Source: Rubripirellula obstinata (GTDB taxonomy: Bacteria; Planctomycetota; Planctomycetia; Pirellulales; Pirellulaceae). From it: DNA of 64,000 nt. This document shows, piece after piece, positions 34,905-45,600 of this stretch. The DNA lies in contig NZ_LWSK01000001.1 of NCBI RefSeq assembly GCF_001642955.1, forward strand, positions 185,745 through 249,744. Direction: 5' to 3'. The notes under the pieces are model-generated. The model had not been told where the DNA came from, made no database searches, and saw only the letters and a list, made by a program, of their open reading frames with translations. The stretch's first letter is position 1. Every line of letters begins with the position of its first letter. The position numbers and the translations under genes are program-made.

Positions 34905-37610
34905 TCACTGCTGCAGCGAAAACACGACTAGGTTAGCCACGATTTTGGCGGCGTCTTCGGTGCTGTAGCCTGGGCATTGGATGGAGTTGGGGCTTTCCAA
35001 AGCGCAGCTTAGATCCAGCGGCGAAAAGAACACGCCAATCACTTCGCCGTCCGTTTGAGCCATTTCTAATTGAGGTACAGCGATTCGCTTGCTGACCGAT
35101 TCGCCTCGCGGTGACGGTGTTCGGATCGTGACGCCGGTCAAGTCGAACGAACCGGGAACGTTCATCACCGCGTGGTCGGGCGGCACCGGCTTGAGCGATC
35201 CATCGCCGAGGATAAATTCGATTTCACGTCGGAACGATTTTGCAAACGCGTCCTCGCCACAAATTGCCGACCCCAAGATGACGCCGCCGTCGTCCAAGTA
35301 CTCGGCAATCAATTCACGTTCAGACCGCGTCCATTGAAATTCAGTTCGGCCATGAACCCACAACACATCAACACCGATCAATTCTTCGCGAGCGAGCTTC
35401 ACTGGGGCGGCCGCGGCACTGACGTCAACAGGAACGCGAGCGGCGATCAGCGTCGCCGCATTTCGTAGTGCTCGCCGGGCTTCTTGTCCACCTGCATCGA
35501 CCGCCAGCGTTGCCAATTGATTGACACCGCGTCGGCCTTCGGGCAATTCGCTTCCCTCAATCACAAACCGGCTTTCCAATTTGTCTTTCAGTTCGCGACC
35601 GGTGGCGTAGGCGATCATGTTTTCGCCGATGCCCACCGCTGCTTTGATTTGTTCTTTCGCCGGTTCCGCGATCGGTTGGCGGCGGAACACCAAATCCGCC
35701 AATTCCCAACGGCAAGACAGACTACGCGGACTAAAGAAAATGCTGGTGCGACAACAAGCTTGCACGCCATACATCCAGAAATCTTTGTCGATCGCCGCGG
35801 GTGCCACTTTTCGCTCAGCAAACCAAACCGGATGATCCGGAGGCAACTTTTCCATCACAGCATCATCGACCAACCGCTGACTCAGTTTTTGCACGCTGCG
35901 AGCGAACGGTCCCGCCGGTCCGCATCCGTCACCTGAATCGGATTCAAAAAAGATCGTGCCGCCCTGGTCGATGTAGCTGCGTAATTGTTCGACAAAGTCG
36001 TCGGTGAATTCGAGCGGTCGACTGCCGCTGATGATCAGGACAGGCGTTTGCAACAAGTCAGCAAACTTGGCGGTTTTCGAGTCGATGGTTTGAAACGTCA
36101 AATCGCGTCTCCAATCACGTTCGACCTGCCGCACCAATTGACGCAGCCCGTCGGGATGCTGCTGCCAATCGGACTTCGCGTCATCCTTGCCGTGCTGCAA
36201 CCTTGCCGCCACGACTTGGCGTTTTCCCTTGCTCAAAAACAGCAACGAGAACGACGTGGTCACGTTGACCGGTTCCAGCGGTCCCGTTGACGGCCAAAAG
36301 CCTTGGAAATCATCTTGCAGCGCGACAATTCGCTCGGCACCTTCGCGGTACCAATCATGGTTGCCGATGAATCGTCGTCCCGACAAACGACCAACGCGTT
36401 CGAGTGCGTACAGATAATAGAAGTACGTCATCTTGTTGTCAGACGACGGGTTCCCCTGAACAGTAAAATTTCTGGCTAGCCAATTCAGACCTTCTTCGAC
36501 CGGATCCTTTTCAGATTGCTCGCCGCCGCAGCATTGAATGTTATCGCCGACAACTTTTGAACTGGAATCACTCAGCCGCCCTCGTGCGATGATCACCGAT
36601 GCGATGCCTGCGCAGGTCATGCTGCCGGTCGGGTCGCCACGTTTTTGGTAGGACCATCCGCCGCTGCCTTTTTGCCGATCGGTCCAATAGGCAATCGCTC
36701 GCTGGAACGTTTCAGGTTCGACTTCGATCCCGCGATCCGCTGCTGCGCCTAACGCCAGCACCGCGAATTGTGAATTCGATGGATCGCCGCTGCCTTGGCC
36801 TCGGTTGTATGTCCATCCGCCTGGGTTGGTGTTGAATCGGCCGCCTGCGTCAATTTGTTCTTCGACCAACCACTGCACGTTGCGGCGAATTCGCGGCAAG
36901 TCGCCCGCCGCGCCCAATTGGCAATACACCAACGTTTGCAATGCGACTGAATAGGTCTGATCAGGCTCGAACGTTCGCAGGTAGCGCATCGCTCGCACGA
37001 TATCCTGATCATCCTTGCTGACGCCGCAATTGAGCATCGCCAGCGTGCAAAGCGCCGACATGCCGCACGGTTGTCCGTTGAATTCTTCCCAACCGCCAAC
37101 ATCGTTTTGCATTTTGCGAAGATAGGCAACTCCGCGGTCAATCGAACGTTGAACGCTGGCCGCATCGATGTCGGCATGCGCAGGATTTGGAGAAAAGGCG
37201 AAGGCTAGGAGGAATAGGGCGACAGCGCCGAAGATGCGACAGCGTTTGGCCTGGTGCGTCAGCCAACGCCGTGAAGGGTTTCTAAATTGTTTAACCGCGT
37301 GGGCATCGCCCCGCGCGTCGCGCTGGCCCCGAACGCGCGGGGCGATGCCCAACGCGGCTAAACGAACTAACACGTGTTTTGCGGGACCAAAACTCTTCAC
37401 GGCCTGGGGCGTCAGCCCCAGGACTTTTGAACCGTTCGCGTCATTAGCCCCTAAGGGACGATAGCACTGCAACACTTGGCTTTGTGTCGCCCCTTCAGGG
37501 CTTGGGTCCGGGTTCGTTTCGGTCCTGGGGCTGACGCCCCAGGCTAGGTGCTGCCGCCACTTCGTGGCTAAAGACGTCACAGCGCCATCGATTCGCCTGC
37601 ATGTTATCAT
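34905..37610 (-). CDS. DUF4159 protein with prenyltransferase-like helical repeats; 5' end disturbed by repeats
   Basis: The family-like part begins near 37240 with a signal peptide (CRIFGAVALFLLAFAFSPNPAHA). Then comes a helical-barrel part like squalene cyclase/prenyltransferase repeats (SVQRSIDRGVAYLRKMQNDVGGWEEF; NPGGWTYNRGQGSGDPSNSQFAVLALG). After it there are two DUF4159 domains (LIISGSRPLEFTDDFVEQLRSYIDQGGTIFFES; VLWVHGRTEFQWTRSERELIAEYLDDGGVIL). About 770 residues are domain; the ~125 codons upstream are translated repeat DNA (37264-37573). No ATG, GTG or TTG lies between the repeats and the signal peptide, so the true start is unclear: the far ATG at 37610 or an unusual codon. It is divergent from moxR, as part of the usual planctomycete MoxR locus. 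Confidence 0.8.
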   Translation of the reverse strand: MITCRRIDGAVTSLATKWRQHLAWGVSPRTETNPDPSPEGATQSQVLQCYRPLGANDANGSKVLGLTPQAVKSFGPAKHVLVRLAALGIAPRVRGQRDARGDAHAVKQFRNPSRRWLTHQAKRCRIFGAVALFLLAFAFSPNPAHADIDAASVQRSIDRGVAYLRKMQNDVGGWEEFNGQPCGMSALCTLAMLNCGVSKDDQDIVRAMRYLRTFEPDQTYSVALQTLVYCQLGAAGDLPRIRRNVQWLVEEQIDAGGRFNTNPGGWTYNRGQGSGDPSNSQFAVLALGAAADRGIEVEPETFQRAIAYWTDRQKGSGGWSYQKRGDPTGSMTCAGIASVIIARGRLSDSSSKVVGDNIQCCGGEQSEKDPVEEGLNWLARNFTVQGNPSSDNKMTYFYYLYALERVGRLSGRRFIGNHDWYREGAERIVALQDDFQGFWPSTGPLEPVNVTTSFSLLFLSKGKRQVVAARLQHGKDDAKSDWQQHPDGLRQLVRQVERDWRRDLTFQTIDSKTAKFADLLQTPVLIISGSRPLEFTDDFVEQLRSYIDQGGTIFFESDSGDGCGPAGPFARSVQKLSQRLVDDAVMEKLPPDHPVWFAERKVAPAAIDKDFWMYGVQACCRTSIFFSPRSLSCRWELADLVFRRQPIAEPAKEQIKAAVGIGENMIAYATGRELKDKLESRFVIEGSELPEGRRGVNQLATLAVDAGGQEARRALRNAATLIAARVPVDVSAAAAPVKLAREELIGVDVLWVHGRTEFQWTRSERELIAEYLDDGGVILGSAICGEDAFAKSFRREIEFILGDGSLKPVPPDHAVMNVPGSFDLTGVTIRTPSPRGESVSKRIAVPQLEMAQTDGEVIGVFFSPLDLSCALESPNSIQCPGYSTEDAAKIVANLVVFSLQQ
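37264..37405. mobile_element. MITE-like element, second copy (inverted relative to 18648)
   Basis: Left end CAACGCCGTGAAG at 37264-37276, right end CTTCACGGC at 37395-37403, with a central inverted repeat GGGCATCGCCCCGCGCGT / ACGCGCGGGGCGATGCCC. Aligned in reverse complement it matches the copy at 18648 through most of its length. The sequence outside both ends is related (CTGGTGCGTCAGC and CTGGGGCGTCAGC). It has gone into the 5' end of the DUF4159 gene. Confidence 0.7.
37404..37573. repeat. Cluster of variable-stem hairpins (family H), left of moxR
   Basis: Contains CCTGGGGC-TGAC-GCCCCAGG, CCCCTTCAGGG and GCCAC-TTC-GTGGC hairpins, with flanks of TGCTGCC and CTAAAG type. The arrangement recurs on the other side of moxR (38804-38936) in the same orientation. 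Confidence 0.7.
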
Positions 37611-37646
37611 TCCGTCTTTCCAACAAAGGACTGTAATCTTTTCATC

Positions 37647-38756
37647 ATGACCGGCACTCCTCCACCTCCACCACCGACGTCGCCCAATTCTGGGCCCAAT
37701 CCAACGCCTGATTCGGCCACAACCGATTCAGCGACAACTGGGGGGCCGGCACGCAACCTTGGTGACGTGCTGCGCGAATTTGCCGACCACCAACAGACCA
37801 TGCGCAGCGAATTGGGCAAGGTCATTGTTGGGCAACATGACACGATCGAGCAACTGCTGGCTGCGATTTTTACCCGCGGTCACGTCTTACTTGAAGGCGT
37901 CCCGGGGCTGGCCAAGACGCTGATGGTCAGCACGCTGGCCAATATCATGGACGTTTCCTTCAAGCGAATTCAGTTTACCCCCGACCTGATGCCGTCGGAC
38001 ATCACCGGTACCCAGGTTTTGGAAGAAGACGAATCCGGTAAACGCAGTTTTCGTTTTGTCGAAGGCCCGATCTTCACCAACATCCTGTTGGCGGACGAGA
38101 TCAACCGAACGCCGCCAAAAACGCAAGCCGCACTTTTGGAAGCGATGCAGGAACGGCAGGTCACGGTCGGTAACGATACCAAACCGCTGCCGTCACCGTT
38201 TTTCACGATCGCGACACAAAACCCGATTGAACAGGAAGGCACCTATCCGTTGCCCGAAGCTCAATTGGACCGTTTCATGTTCAACATCAAAGTCGGCTAT
38301 CCAACCGCAGCCGAAGAAGAACAAATTCTCACCGCGACCACCCGCGGCGAAACGCCGTCGGTCAACAAAGTTTTATCGTCACGCGCGATTTTGAACATTC
38401 AAAAGTTGGTCGGCAGTGTCGCGGTCAACCCGTACGTGATTCGTTACGTTTCGCGTTTAGTTCGAGCGACACGTCCAGCCGACGAATCCGCGCCCCAGTA
38501 CATTCGCGATTTGGTCGATTGGGGTGCCGGACCGCGTGCGGGTCAGAACCTAATCGCCGGTGCCAAAGCGATTGCAGCGATGGATGGACGGTTCAGCATC
38601 GATCCCGACGACGTCAAGCGAATCGCAAAACCGGTGCTACGTCACCGCGTCGCAACCAATTTTCAATCGCAAGCCGAAGGCATGAGCACCGATGATATCG
38701 TCGATCGATTGATTGAAGAGATTAAGCCACCCGAACCCGAGAAGATGAAGGGGTAG
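37647..38756 (+). CDS. MoxR-type AAA+ ATPase
   Basis: 369 residues. After a Pro/Thr/Ser-rich N-terminus (residues 1-40) comes the MoxR AAA+ core: GHVLLEGVPGLAKTLMVSTLA (Walker A region), RIQFTPDLMPSDITGTQVLE, GPIFTNILLADEINRTPPKTQAALLEAMQERQVT (Walker B and sensor), and TQNPIEQEGTYPLPEAQLDRFMF. MoxR proteins act as chaperones that assemble or activate VWA-domain protein complexes. It is followed by DUF58 and BatA-like genes, the usual partner set, which may act in envelope stress or protein maturation. Confidence 0.94.
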   Translation: MTGTPPPPPPTSPNSGPNPTPDSATTDSATTGGPARNLGDVLREFADHQQTMRSELGKVIVGQHDTIEQLLAAIFTRGHVLLEGVPGLAKTLMVSTLANIMDVSFKRIQFTPDLMPSDITGTQVLEEDESGKRSFRFVEGPIFTNILLADEINRTPPKTQAALLEAMQERQVTVGNDTKPLPSPFFTIATQNPIEQEGTYPLPEAQLDRFMFNIKVGYPTAAEEEQILTATTRGETPSVNKVLSSRAILNIQKLVGSVAVNPYVIRYVSRLVRATRPADESAPQYIRDLVDWGAGPRAGQNLIAGAKAIAAMDGRFSIDPDDVKRIAKPVLRHRVATNFQSQAEGMSTDDIVDRLIEEIKPPEPEKMKG

Positions 38757-38803
38757 GAATGGCTGAATTACTTTTCGTTGCGTTCCCAAAACACTCACTT
38801 AAT

Positions 38804-38936
38804 TTTAGCCGCGAAGCGGCGACAGCACGTCCCAAAGTTAGATTCGCTGTCGCCCCTCCGGGGCTTCGGTTTCGGTTTTGTATCATTCCTGGGGCTGCCG
38901 CCCCAGGCTAAGTGCTGTCGTGCCTCCGGCACTGAA
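38804..38936. repeat. Cluster of variable-stem hairpins (family H), right of moxR
   Basis: Hairpins CCGC-GAA-GCGG, CCCC-TCC-GGGG, CCTGGGGC-TGCC-GCCCCAGG and TGCC-TCC-GGCA, with flanks of TGCTGTCG and CTAA type. Stems differ but both sides change together. The cluster overlaps the 5' end of the DUF58 reading frame, and is a direct repeat, in design, of the left cluster. Confidence 0.7.
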
Positions 38937-39942
38937 ATGCCTTGCCTTCGACGCGGCGAAAACGCGACGTCGGCACTACCCTAATTGTCCCATCGCCACG
39001 CTCCTTTCCCCCGAATCGCTTCAGCAAATCAAACGGTTGGACCTTCGTGCGCGGATGGTGGTGCGTGGGTTCTTGCAGGGCTTGCACAGCAGTCCCTTCC
39101 AAGGCTTTTCGGTCCAGTTCAGTGAGCACCGGCGTTACAACCGCGGCGATGACCCGCGACTGATCGATTGGTTGGTCTACGCCAAGACGGATAAGTATTA
39201 CACCAAACGATTTGAATCGGAAACAAACCTGACCGGTTACCTGGTCATGGATTTGTCGAAGTCGATGGGCTTCACTCAATCGCAATCGATGACCAAGTTT
39301 GAATACTGCACCTGCTTGGCCGCAGCGCTGACCTACTTGATGACGATGCAGCAAGATCCGGTTGGGCTGATCACGTTCGACGAAAAGATGAAGGCTGTTT
39401 TGCCCGCACGAAGTCGCCGCGGACATCTCGGTGACGTCATGGCTCAGCTTTCACGGTTGGAACCGACCGGCCGGACCGATCTGCCCGCGTCGCTGATGCA
39501 GTTAGCCGCGATGCTGAAACAACATTCGCTAGTGATGCTGTTTTCTGATCTGTTGCCCAGTATTCATATGAGTAACAGTGTTAATTCGAGTAACAGTACC
39601 GTTTCCGGTGACGAAGCCGGTGGCTTGGACGACGTTGTGTCCGCACTGGCTCGGCTTCGTCACGGTGGCAACGATGTGATTGTTTTTCATGTGATGGACG
39701 AAGCCGAAGTCAACTTTCCTTACGACGGCCCCGTTCAATTTGAAGATTCCGAAACCGGACAAACCGTTTCCGTCGATGCTGGTGGTTTTCGCGAGGACTA
39801 CCTGAAACAGATCGAAGAATTTCGTGATAGCTATCGCGCCGCGTGCAGCAACCTGCAAGTGGACTACGTGCCGCTTGACACCAGTATGCCGTTTGACACG
39901 GCGCTGACCGAGTACTTGATTCAGCGTCAGCGAAGCGGATGA
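38878..39942 (+). CDS. DUF58 protein (start uncertain)
   Basis: The DUF58 signature is HSSPFQGFSVQFSEHRRYNRGDDPRLIDWLVYAKTDKYYTKRFESETNL, followed by a VWA-like part (GYLVMDLSKSMGF with DxSxS, then LVMLFSDLLP). The family sequence begins at about LLSPESLQQIKRLDLRARMVVRGFLQGLH (near 39000). The only in-frame starts before that are the TTG at 38878 and a GTG at 38920, both inside hairpin repeats, so the first ~40 residues are probably not native. The gene overlaps the BatA-like gene as ATGA. DUF58 proteins are partners of MoxR in the same locus. Confidence 0.85.
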   Translation: MYHSWGCRPRLSAVVPPALKCLAFDAAKTRRRHYPNCPIATLLSPESLQQIKRLDLRARMVVRGFLQGLHSSPFQGFSVQFSEHRRYNRGDDPRLIDWLVYAKTDKYYTKRFESETNLTGYLVMDLSKSMGFTQSQSMTKFEYCTCLAAALTYLMTMQQDPVGLITFDEKMKAVLPARSRRGHLGDVMAQLSRLEPTGRTDLPASLMQLAAMLKQHSLVMLFSDLLPSIHMSNSVNSSNSTVSGDEAGGLDDVVSALARLRHGGNDVIVFHVMDEAEVNFPYDGPVQFEDSETGQTVSVDAGGFREDYLKQIEEFRDSYRAACSNLQVDYVPLDTSMPFDTALTEYLIQRQRSG

Positions 39943-42422
39943 GTTTTTTAAACGCCACTTTAATTCTGGGGACGTTGGCGGCCGTCGTGCCGGTGGTGTT
40001 GCACCTGATCGCCCGGCGCGAACCCAAGAAGGTCACGTTCCCTTCGATCGCGTTCCTGACCAAACGTTTTGAGTCCAACCGCAGCCGGTTGCGGGTCCGA
40101 CGTTGGTGGTTGTTGGCGATGCGAATTTTGGCCATCGCTGCATTGGCGCTAGCGTTGGCCCGGCCTGCGATTCACCAATCGTTATCGGTCACTTGGTTGT
40201 CGATTGGGTTGATCGCGGCGGCCGGGATTGCGTTGTTGATCATGGCGACGATCGCAATTGTGCAAGACAAGTCACGTGCGATTCGCTACGGATTGGCCGG
40301 CAGCGCGGCGGTGTTGATGTTGGGATCGATGTTGTGGGGCGTGGTCACGTTCGCGTCAGGCCCTTCGGTTGCCATCGACGATTCTGGGCCGATCGCCATC
40401 GCGATTGTCGTTGACAATTCATTGACATCAGGATGGAAAACCGCCAACGATAATCGCACCGAGCGAATGATTGACGTGGCCTCGGGCGTGATTGCCAAGT
40501 TGCCGCGAACCAGCCGGATTGCCGTGTTGGATCGGTCCGCCACGCCCGCTTCGTTTTCGCTTGATGTTGCCGGTGCGCTGTCGAAGTTGGAATCGACTGA
40601 GCCGACATCGCTGCCAAGGTCCATCGTATCGCGTTTGCAATCGGCGACTCAGTTGGTGCAAGGCAGCGAGTTGGAAAACCGTCACGTGCTGGTGCTGACC
40701 GATTTGGCAAACAGCACCTGGGATGACCCCAATCTGGAAACGCTGCTTTCCAAACAGTTGAGCGAAACCGCAAACGAGTCAAAGCCAGTTTCGCTAACCG
40801 TTTTTGACACCGGTGAATTCCGCGGAGTCAATCGTTCGCTGACGTCGATGCGTTTGGCTGATCCAACGCCGCCCGCAAATTCACCGATGTCCATCAGCGT
40901 GACACTCGACTCGAAAAGTTTTGGCGACGATTCTGACACCGTCGCCGATTCAGTCACGGTCGAAGCGCAACTGTACCAAACCGAATCAGGGTTGCCGGTG
41001 GTTCGTGATGGTGACGTGGTTTATCCGCCACTGACCAGCGTGGACCGAACGACCGCCGAAATCACTGCCGGTGCCGCCAGCGAATTGTTGTTCACGATTC
41101 CGGGGTTGCCGGTTGGGACGCACCACGGACGTTTACGAATCGTTGGCGAAGACGCGATGGCGGCCGACGATGAACGGTACTTTTCGATCGCGGTGCTGCC
41201 GCCGTCTTCGGTGTTGATTGTTAGTGGTGATGAAGAGGATGCGGGCAAAGAAGCCAAGGTAATCGAAGACGCGATCACAGCGTCGGTTAGCGCTGGCACG
41301 GAGGCGGGGATAGAATTCATGACCGAGCGAATTGGGTACGGCGATTTGCCGGTCGCGCGGTTGTCGGACTACGACGCCGTCGCGATGCTGGATCCGCCCA
41401 GTGAATCGCTTTCCGATCCCGCGATCGCAAACTACTTGGCCAGCGGTGGCGGAGTCTTGGTGGCGCTTGGTCCGTCGGCGAATCAGAACGCGGAAACGCG
41501 AAACGCTGATGATTCCGCGTGGCTGCCGTTACTGATCCGGCGATGGCGAGTACCAGAACCGGGCACGTTTTTCCAAATCACCGATGCGATGCACCCGGCG
41601 ACGGAATCACTCGGCGGAGATACGCCGTGGAACGATTTTGCGGTGACTCAGTACTGGCAAGTCGAACCGACCGTGCGGGACACCGTGCTGTTTCGTTTTG
41701 CCGGAACAGAACATCCAGCGATGCTGGCCCGCGAAAGCGTCAATCCAGAATCCGCTGCGGTTGGTCGAACGCTGATTTTGACGACGCCGCTTCCCGCATT
41801 GGCAAACAAAACGCGGTCGTGGAATCGGCTGTTCGGAATCGATCCTTGGCCGGCTTGGTTGTTGACGCGTCAAAGCATCGACTACTTAACTGGACGGCAA
41901 TCAAGAGAAATGATGACGATGGTGGGAACGCCGTGGACGCAATCGTTGGAACGTGATGCTGAACGGTCGAGCGAAAACAAGCTCTCTAAAAGCAGCGGAA
42001 TCCGTTTGCAAATTTTCGCTCCCGACGGATCCCCGCCGATCCCAGTGGAAGCAGAAACAGTGGAAGCAGAAACGGTGGAAGCAAAAAATGCCGACCCTCG
42101 TTCGGGGGAATCATCGCAATCGATCACCGTCGCCGACACTCGGTCGCCTGGCGTCTATTGGATCAAAGGTGGCCCGTCGGGGACTGGGTTCTCAGCAAAT
42201 TTGTCCGACGATGCGATTGAATTGGACCGGATTGATCGAAGCAAGCTGGATCAATGGTTGGGCAGCGATGGTTGGGTTTACGCGACCGAGCCAGATCAAA
42301 TCACGTTGACCAGCCAGCAATCGAGCCAGCGAATTTCGTTGACTTCGCCAGCAATGCTGTTGGCTCTGTTGGTGTTTTTGCTCGAACAGGTGCTGGGAAA
42401 TCGCTTCTATCGCTCAAAATAG
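39939..42422 (+). CDS. BatA-like membrane protein with VWA-like and amidotransferase-like parts
   Basis: 827 residues. The N-terminal BatA domain is clear: FLNATLILGTLAAVVPVVLHLIARREPKKVTFPSIAFL, then RLRVRRWWLLAMRILAIAALALALARP. Two further membrane helices follow (residues ~85-130), then a VWA-like part (IAIVVDNSLTSGWKTANDNRTERMIDVA) and a region like the glutamine-amidotransferase fold (VARLSDYDAVAMLDPPSESLSDPAIANYLASGGGVLVALG). A last membrane helix ends the protein (LTSPAMLLALLVFLLEQVLGNR). A 12-bp repeat at 42046-42090 codes VEAETVEAETVEA. In operon with DUF58 and moxR, giving an inner-membrane complex of unknown role. Confidence 0.88.
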   Translation: MSFLNATLILGTLAAVVPVVLHLIARREPKKVTFPSIAFLTKRFESNRSRLRVRRWWLLAMRILAIAALALALARPAIHQSLSVTWLSIGLIAAAGIALLIMATIAIVQDKSRAIRYGLAGSAAVLMLGSMLWGVVTFASGPSVAIDDSGPIAIAIVVDNSLTSGWKTANDNRTERMIDVASGVIAKLPRTSRIAVLDRSATPASFSLDVAGALSKLESTEPTSLPRSIVSRLQSATQLVQGSELENRHVLVLTDLANSTWDDPNLETLLSKQLSETANESKPVSLTVFDTGEFRGVNRSLTSMRLADPTPPANSPMSISVTLDSKSFGDDSDTVADSVTVEAQLYQTESGLPVVRDGDVVYPPLTSVDRTTAEITAGAASELLFTIPGLPVGTHHGRLRIVGEDAMAADDERYFSIAVLPPSSVLIVSGDEEDAGKEAKVIEDAITASVSAGTEAGIEFMTERIGYGDLPVARLSDYDAVAMLDPPSESLSDPAIANYLASGGGVLVALGPSANQNAETRNADDSAWLPLLIRRWRVPEPGTFFQITDAMHPATESLGGDTPWNDFAVTQYWQVEPTVRDTVLFRFAGTEHPAMLARESVNPESAAVGRTLILTTPLPALANKTRSWNRLFGIDPWPAWLLTRQSIDYLTGRQSREMMTMVGTPWTQSLERDAERSSENKLSKSSGIRLQIFAPDGSPPIPVEAETVEAETVEAKNADPRSGESSQSITVADTRSPGVYWIKGGPSGTGFSANLSDDAIELDRIDRSKLDQWLGSDGWVYATEPDQITLTSQQSSQRISLTSPAMLLALLVFLLEQVLGNRFYRSK

Positions 42423-42688
42423 AATGCGAACCGTTGCGATAAATTGGATCTGAACCACCGATTCGCCTGTCTGCACACCCGGCTACAATACGAACCGTCA
42501 AAGTCACCGCCAGTGCTACGATCGGCTGACCACAATGATCCGATCAAGCCTCATGGGCCTCATTGACGTGGACCACTTGGCCGGCGAGCGTTAATCTGAC
42601 ATCCGTCTAGTTGGCGACCACTCGACTGAACACGCAACGACTTCCGCCAAAGCGACTCCGTATTCCTCTTTCAGGTTCAACGTCACGC

Positions 42689-45600
42689 ATGTCAAAAACC
42701 CCTCTGCTCGAGCGACGAAGCCCGCTGAGGATGTCGTATGCGCTGTTGATTTTGATTGCGTTTTTCTTCCTGTTACCGTCAGCGTTTCGCGCTGCTCGAT
42801 TGAGTCTCGGTGAGAAAGAAAACGACGTCAAAGATTGGTTGCCCGCCGACTTTGCCGAAACCGCTGAACTGGAATGGTTCGCTCAACACTTTGCCGGCGA
42901 GGCGTTTGTGTTGGCGACGTGGGAGGGCTGCACTTCGGAAGACCAGCGTTTGAAACTGCTGTCAACCAAGTTGCGACATGAATCCGAAGAGTACGATCCC
43001 AGCAAGACGCTTTCGCCTGAATTGACCAAGACCTTTCGCCGTGCTCGCGAAACAGCGAAAGAGTTGGGGTTGCTGTTGGCCAGCGAAGATCTAAACAACT
43101 GGGGCGGTCAGAACGAAAAGTGGTTGCGCAGTGCCGATGGTCAGTGGTACTACATCAAGCCCGATGGCGGCCTGTATCGTTGGGATGAACCGCTCAATGC
43201 GCCTTTGGCAACGATCCGCAAAATCAAACGAGCACGCGGCACATACGAACTGACCGGCACGTTGGTTACCGCTTTTGGAACCGAGCCCGATGGCAAGGCG
43301 AATTCGCCGATGGCGAATCCGTTTTACAATGATCCGTCGTTGCTGACGGCACCGTTGTTTGAAACCGTTCAGACGGGTTATGACATCGTCGAGGAATTGG
43401 CACGTGAAGGTGGGCCGCTGTGGCCGATCGACATGACCGATCCAGCGAAACGGCCAATCGTGGCACGTCGTTTGGCGATGGAACGATTGACAGGAATGCT
43501 GTTCGCGCCTGCGGTGCCAAAAGATTTTGATTGGACGCCATCAGCGTTCGCGAAAACGCTCGACCAAGATCGACGTGCGGGTCTAAGTGAAGATTTTGAT
43601 TTTGTCGTGTCCAGTCGTGTTCAGCAAATTGTTGATCGTGACTTTGATGGATCGCTCGAAAAACTGGCTGCTGCACCGGATGAAGATCAGGCACACGCCT
43701 GGTACGAAGTTTGGGACGCGGCGAAGGCGGAACCGCCGCCACGTTTGAGTTGCGTGTTGGTGACGCTGACCGATTTGGCGAAAGACAATTTGGTTTACGC
43801 GATCGGCCGGGGCGTTCTGGGGCAACCTCGCGGGCGTTTGCTGCAACTCGCCGATCAATCCGGCGTCTATGCTGCTCGTCCACCCGCGTTGGCTCCGCCG
43901 CCGTTCAACAAAGAACCCCCTGTTGCGACGGCCACCATGCCCGCACTTCGCATGGGCGGACCGACGGTTGATAACATGGCGATCGACGAAGAAGGTTCCG
44001 TCACGCTGGTCCGTTTGGTTGGCTACAGCGTCTTGCTTGGCATCGTTCTGTCGTATCTATGTTTCCGGAGCGTTAAGATCACGTTGATGATTTTTATCGT
44101 CGGTGGTTCGGCGGCAATGTTGTCGATGGCAATGGTGTGGTGGACCGGCGGTCGTGTCGATGCGATTCTGATGAGCATGCCGTCGTTGGTTTACGTGCTG
44201 GGTCTGTCCGGTGCGATCCATGTGATCAATTACTACCGCGACGAAGTTCGCGCACGAGGCCAAGCCGGCGCTGCGGGCCGCGCTCTCAAACACGCCGCAC
44301 TGCCATGTGCGTTGGCATCGTTCACGACTGCGATTGGTCTGATATCGCTGTTTACCAGTAACCTAAAACCGATTTCAGGATTTGGGCTCTACAGCGCGAT
44401 CGGAGTTCTATCGACGCTGGGGATTCTGTTCTCCTACTTGCCTGCGGCTCTGGCGACTTTTCAGCCCAAAGTTGACGGCGCGCCCGACCCGGAAAAGATT
44501 GATCCGACCAAGCCGCGGGTCGAAAGCCGATTGAGTGATTGGTGGGCCGGCGTGGGACGAGTGATTGCACATCACAATGGGATCGTGACCGTTGGTTGTT
44601 TGTTGTTCTTTGTCGGCTGCGGCATCGGCATGAAGCAGATCAAAACTTCGGTTCAACTGCTGGAATTGTTTGATCCCGGCGCTCGCATCATTCGCGATTA
44701 TGCGTGGATGGAAGACCATTTTGGCAAGCTGGTTCCGATGGAAGTGGTCGTGCGAATGCCGACCAAAATTCAAGCAGAAGATTCCAACGCTGATCTATCG
44801 TCACTATCGATGCTGGAACGTGTCGAAGCGGTCTCACGGATTCGCAAAGTCGTACACCGTGCGCTTGGCCAACCGGGACAAGGTGTTGTCGGACAGGCGA
44901 CCGCCGCTGATACGTTCTTGCCAGACTTACCCGAACCCAGCAACGGATACAGCCCCGTGCGGGCGAAGTTTAATCGTGATCTGGTCGCTGCTAGTGATCA
45001 ACTGCGCGATAACGATTACCTGAGAATCGAAAAGACGGGCAAGTTCCAAGACAGTGAATTGTGGCGAATTAGTTTGCGAGTCGCCGCGCTTTCCGACGTC
45101 GATTATGGGCAATTCATTTCGACGCTGCGTGATTCGGTTAGCCCCGTTTTGAGTGCCTATCAAACGCGAGGCGAAGTGCTGGATGCTTTGATCAAAGATG
45201 GCAAGCTGGACAGCGGGGCAAAGCTAATGATCGTCGGTTCGGGAAAACCTGAATCGTTGGCGGAGGTTCCGTTGGTTAAGGATGACGGAACAACGTTGAT
45301 CAGTCGAAATGCCTACCTGGCAACGCTGGGCGAATTGCTGGCCAACGAACGTATCGAAACACCACGTTGGCTGAACTTGCCACCCGAAAAGGTTTCAGCG
45401 TTGGTGACCGGTGATCGCTGGCAAAAGTTGCTCGACAGTTTTGATGCAGTGTTGTGGCTCGGTGGTGAAGGCTATGCAAAAGAGAACTTTCAGTTTGCCG
45501 GAAAGTTGATTGACGCACGCGGCGCAGAATCTCGCGTCACCCCGCCGATGTTGCTGCCCGATCGTGTGCCAACGGTGGAAGGCGACCCGCCGATTCAAGC

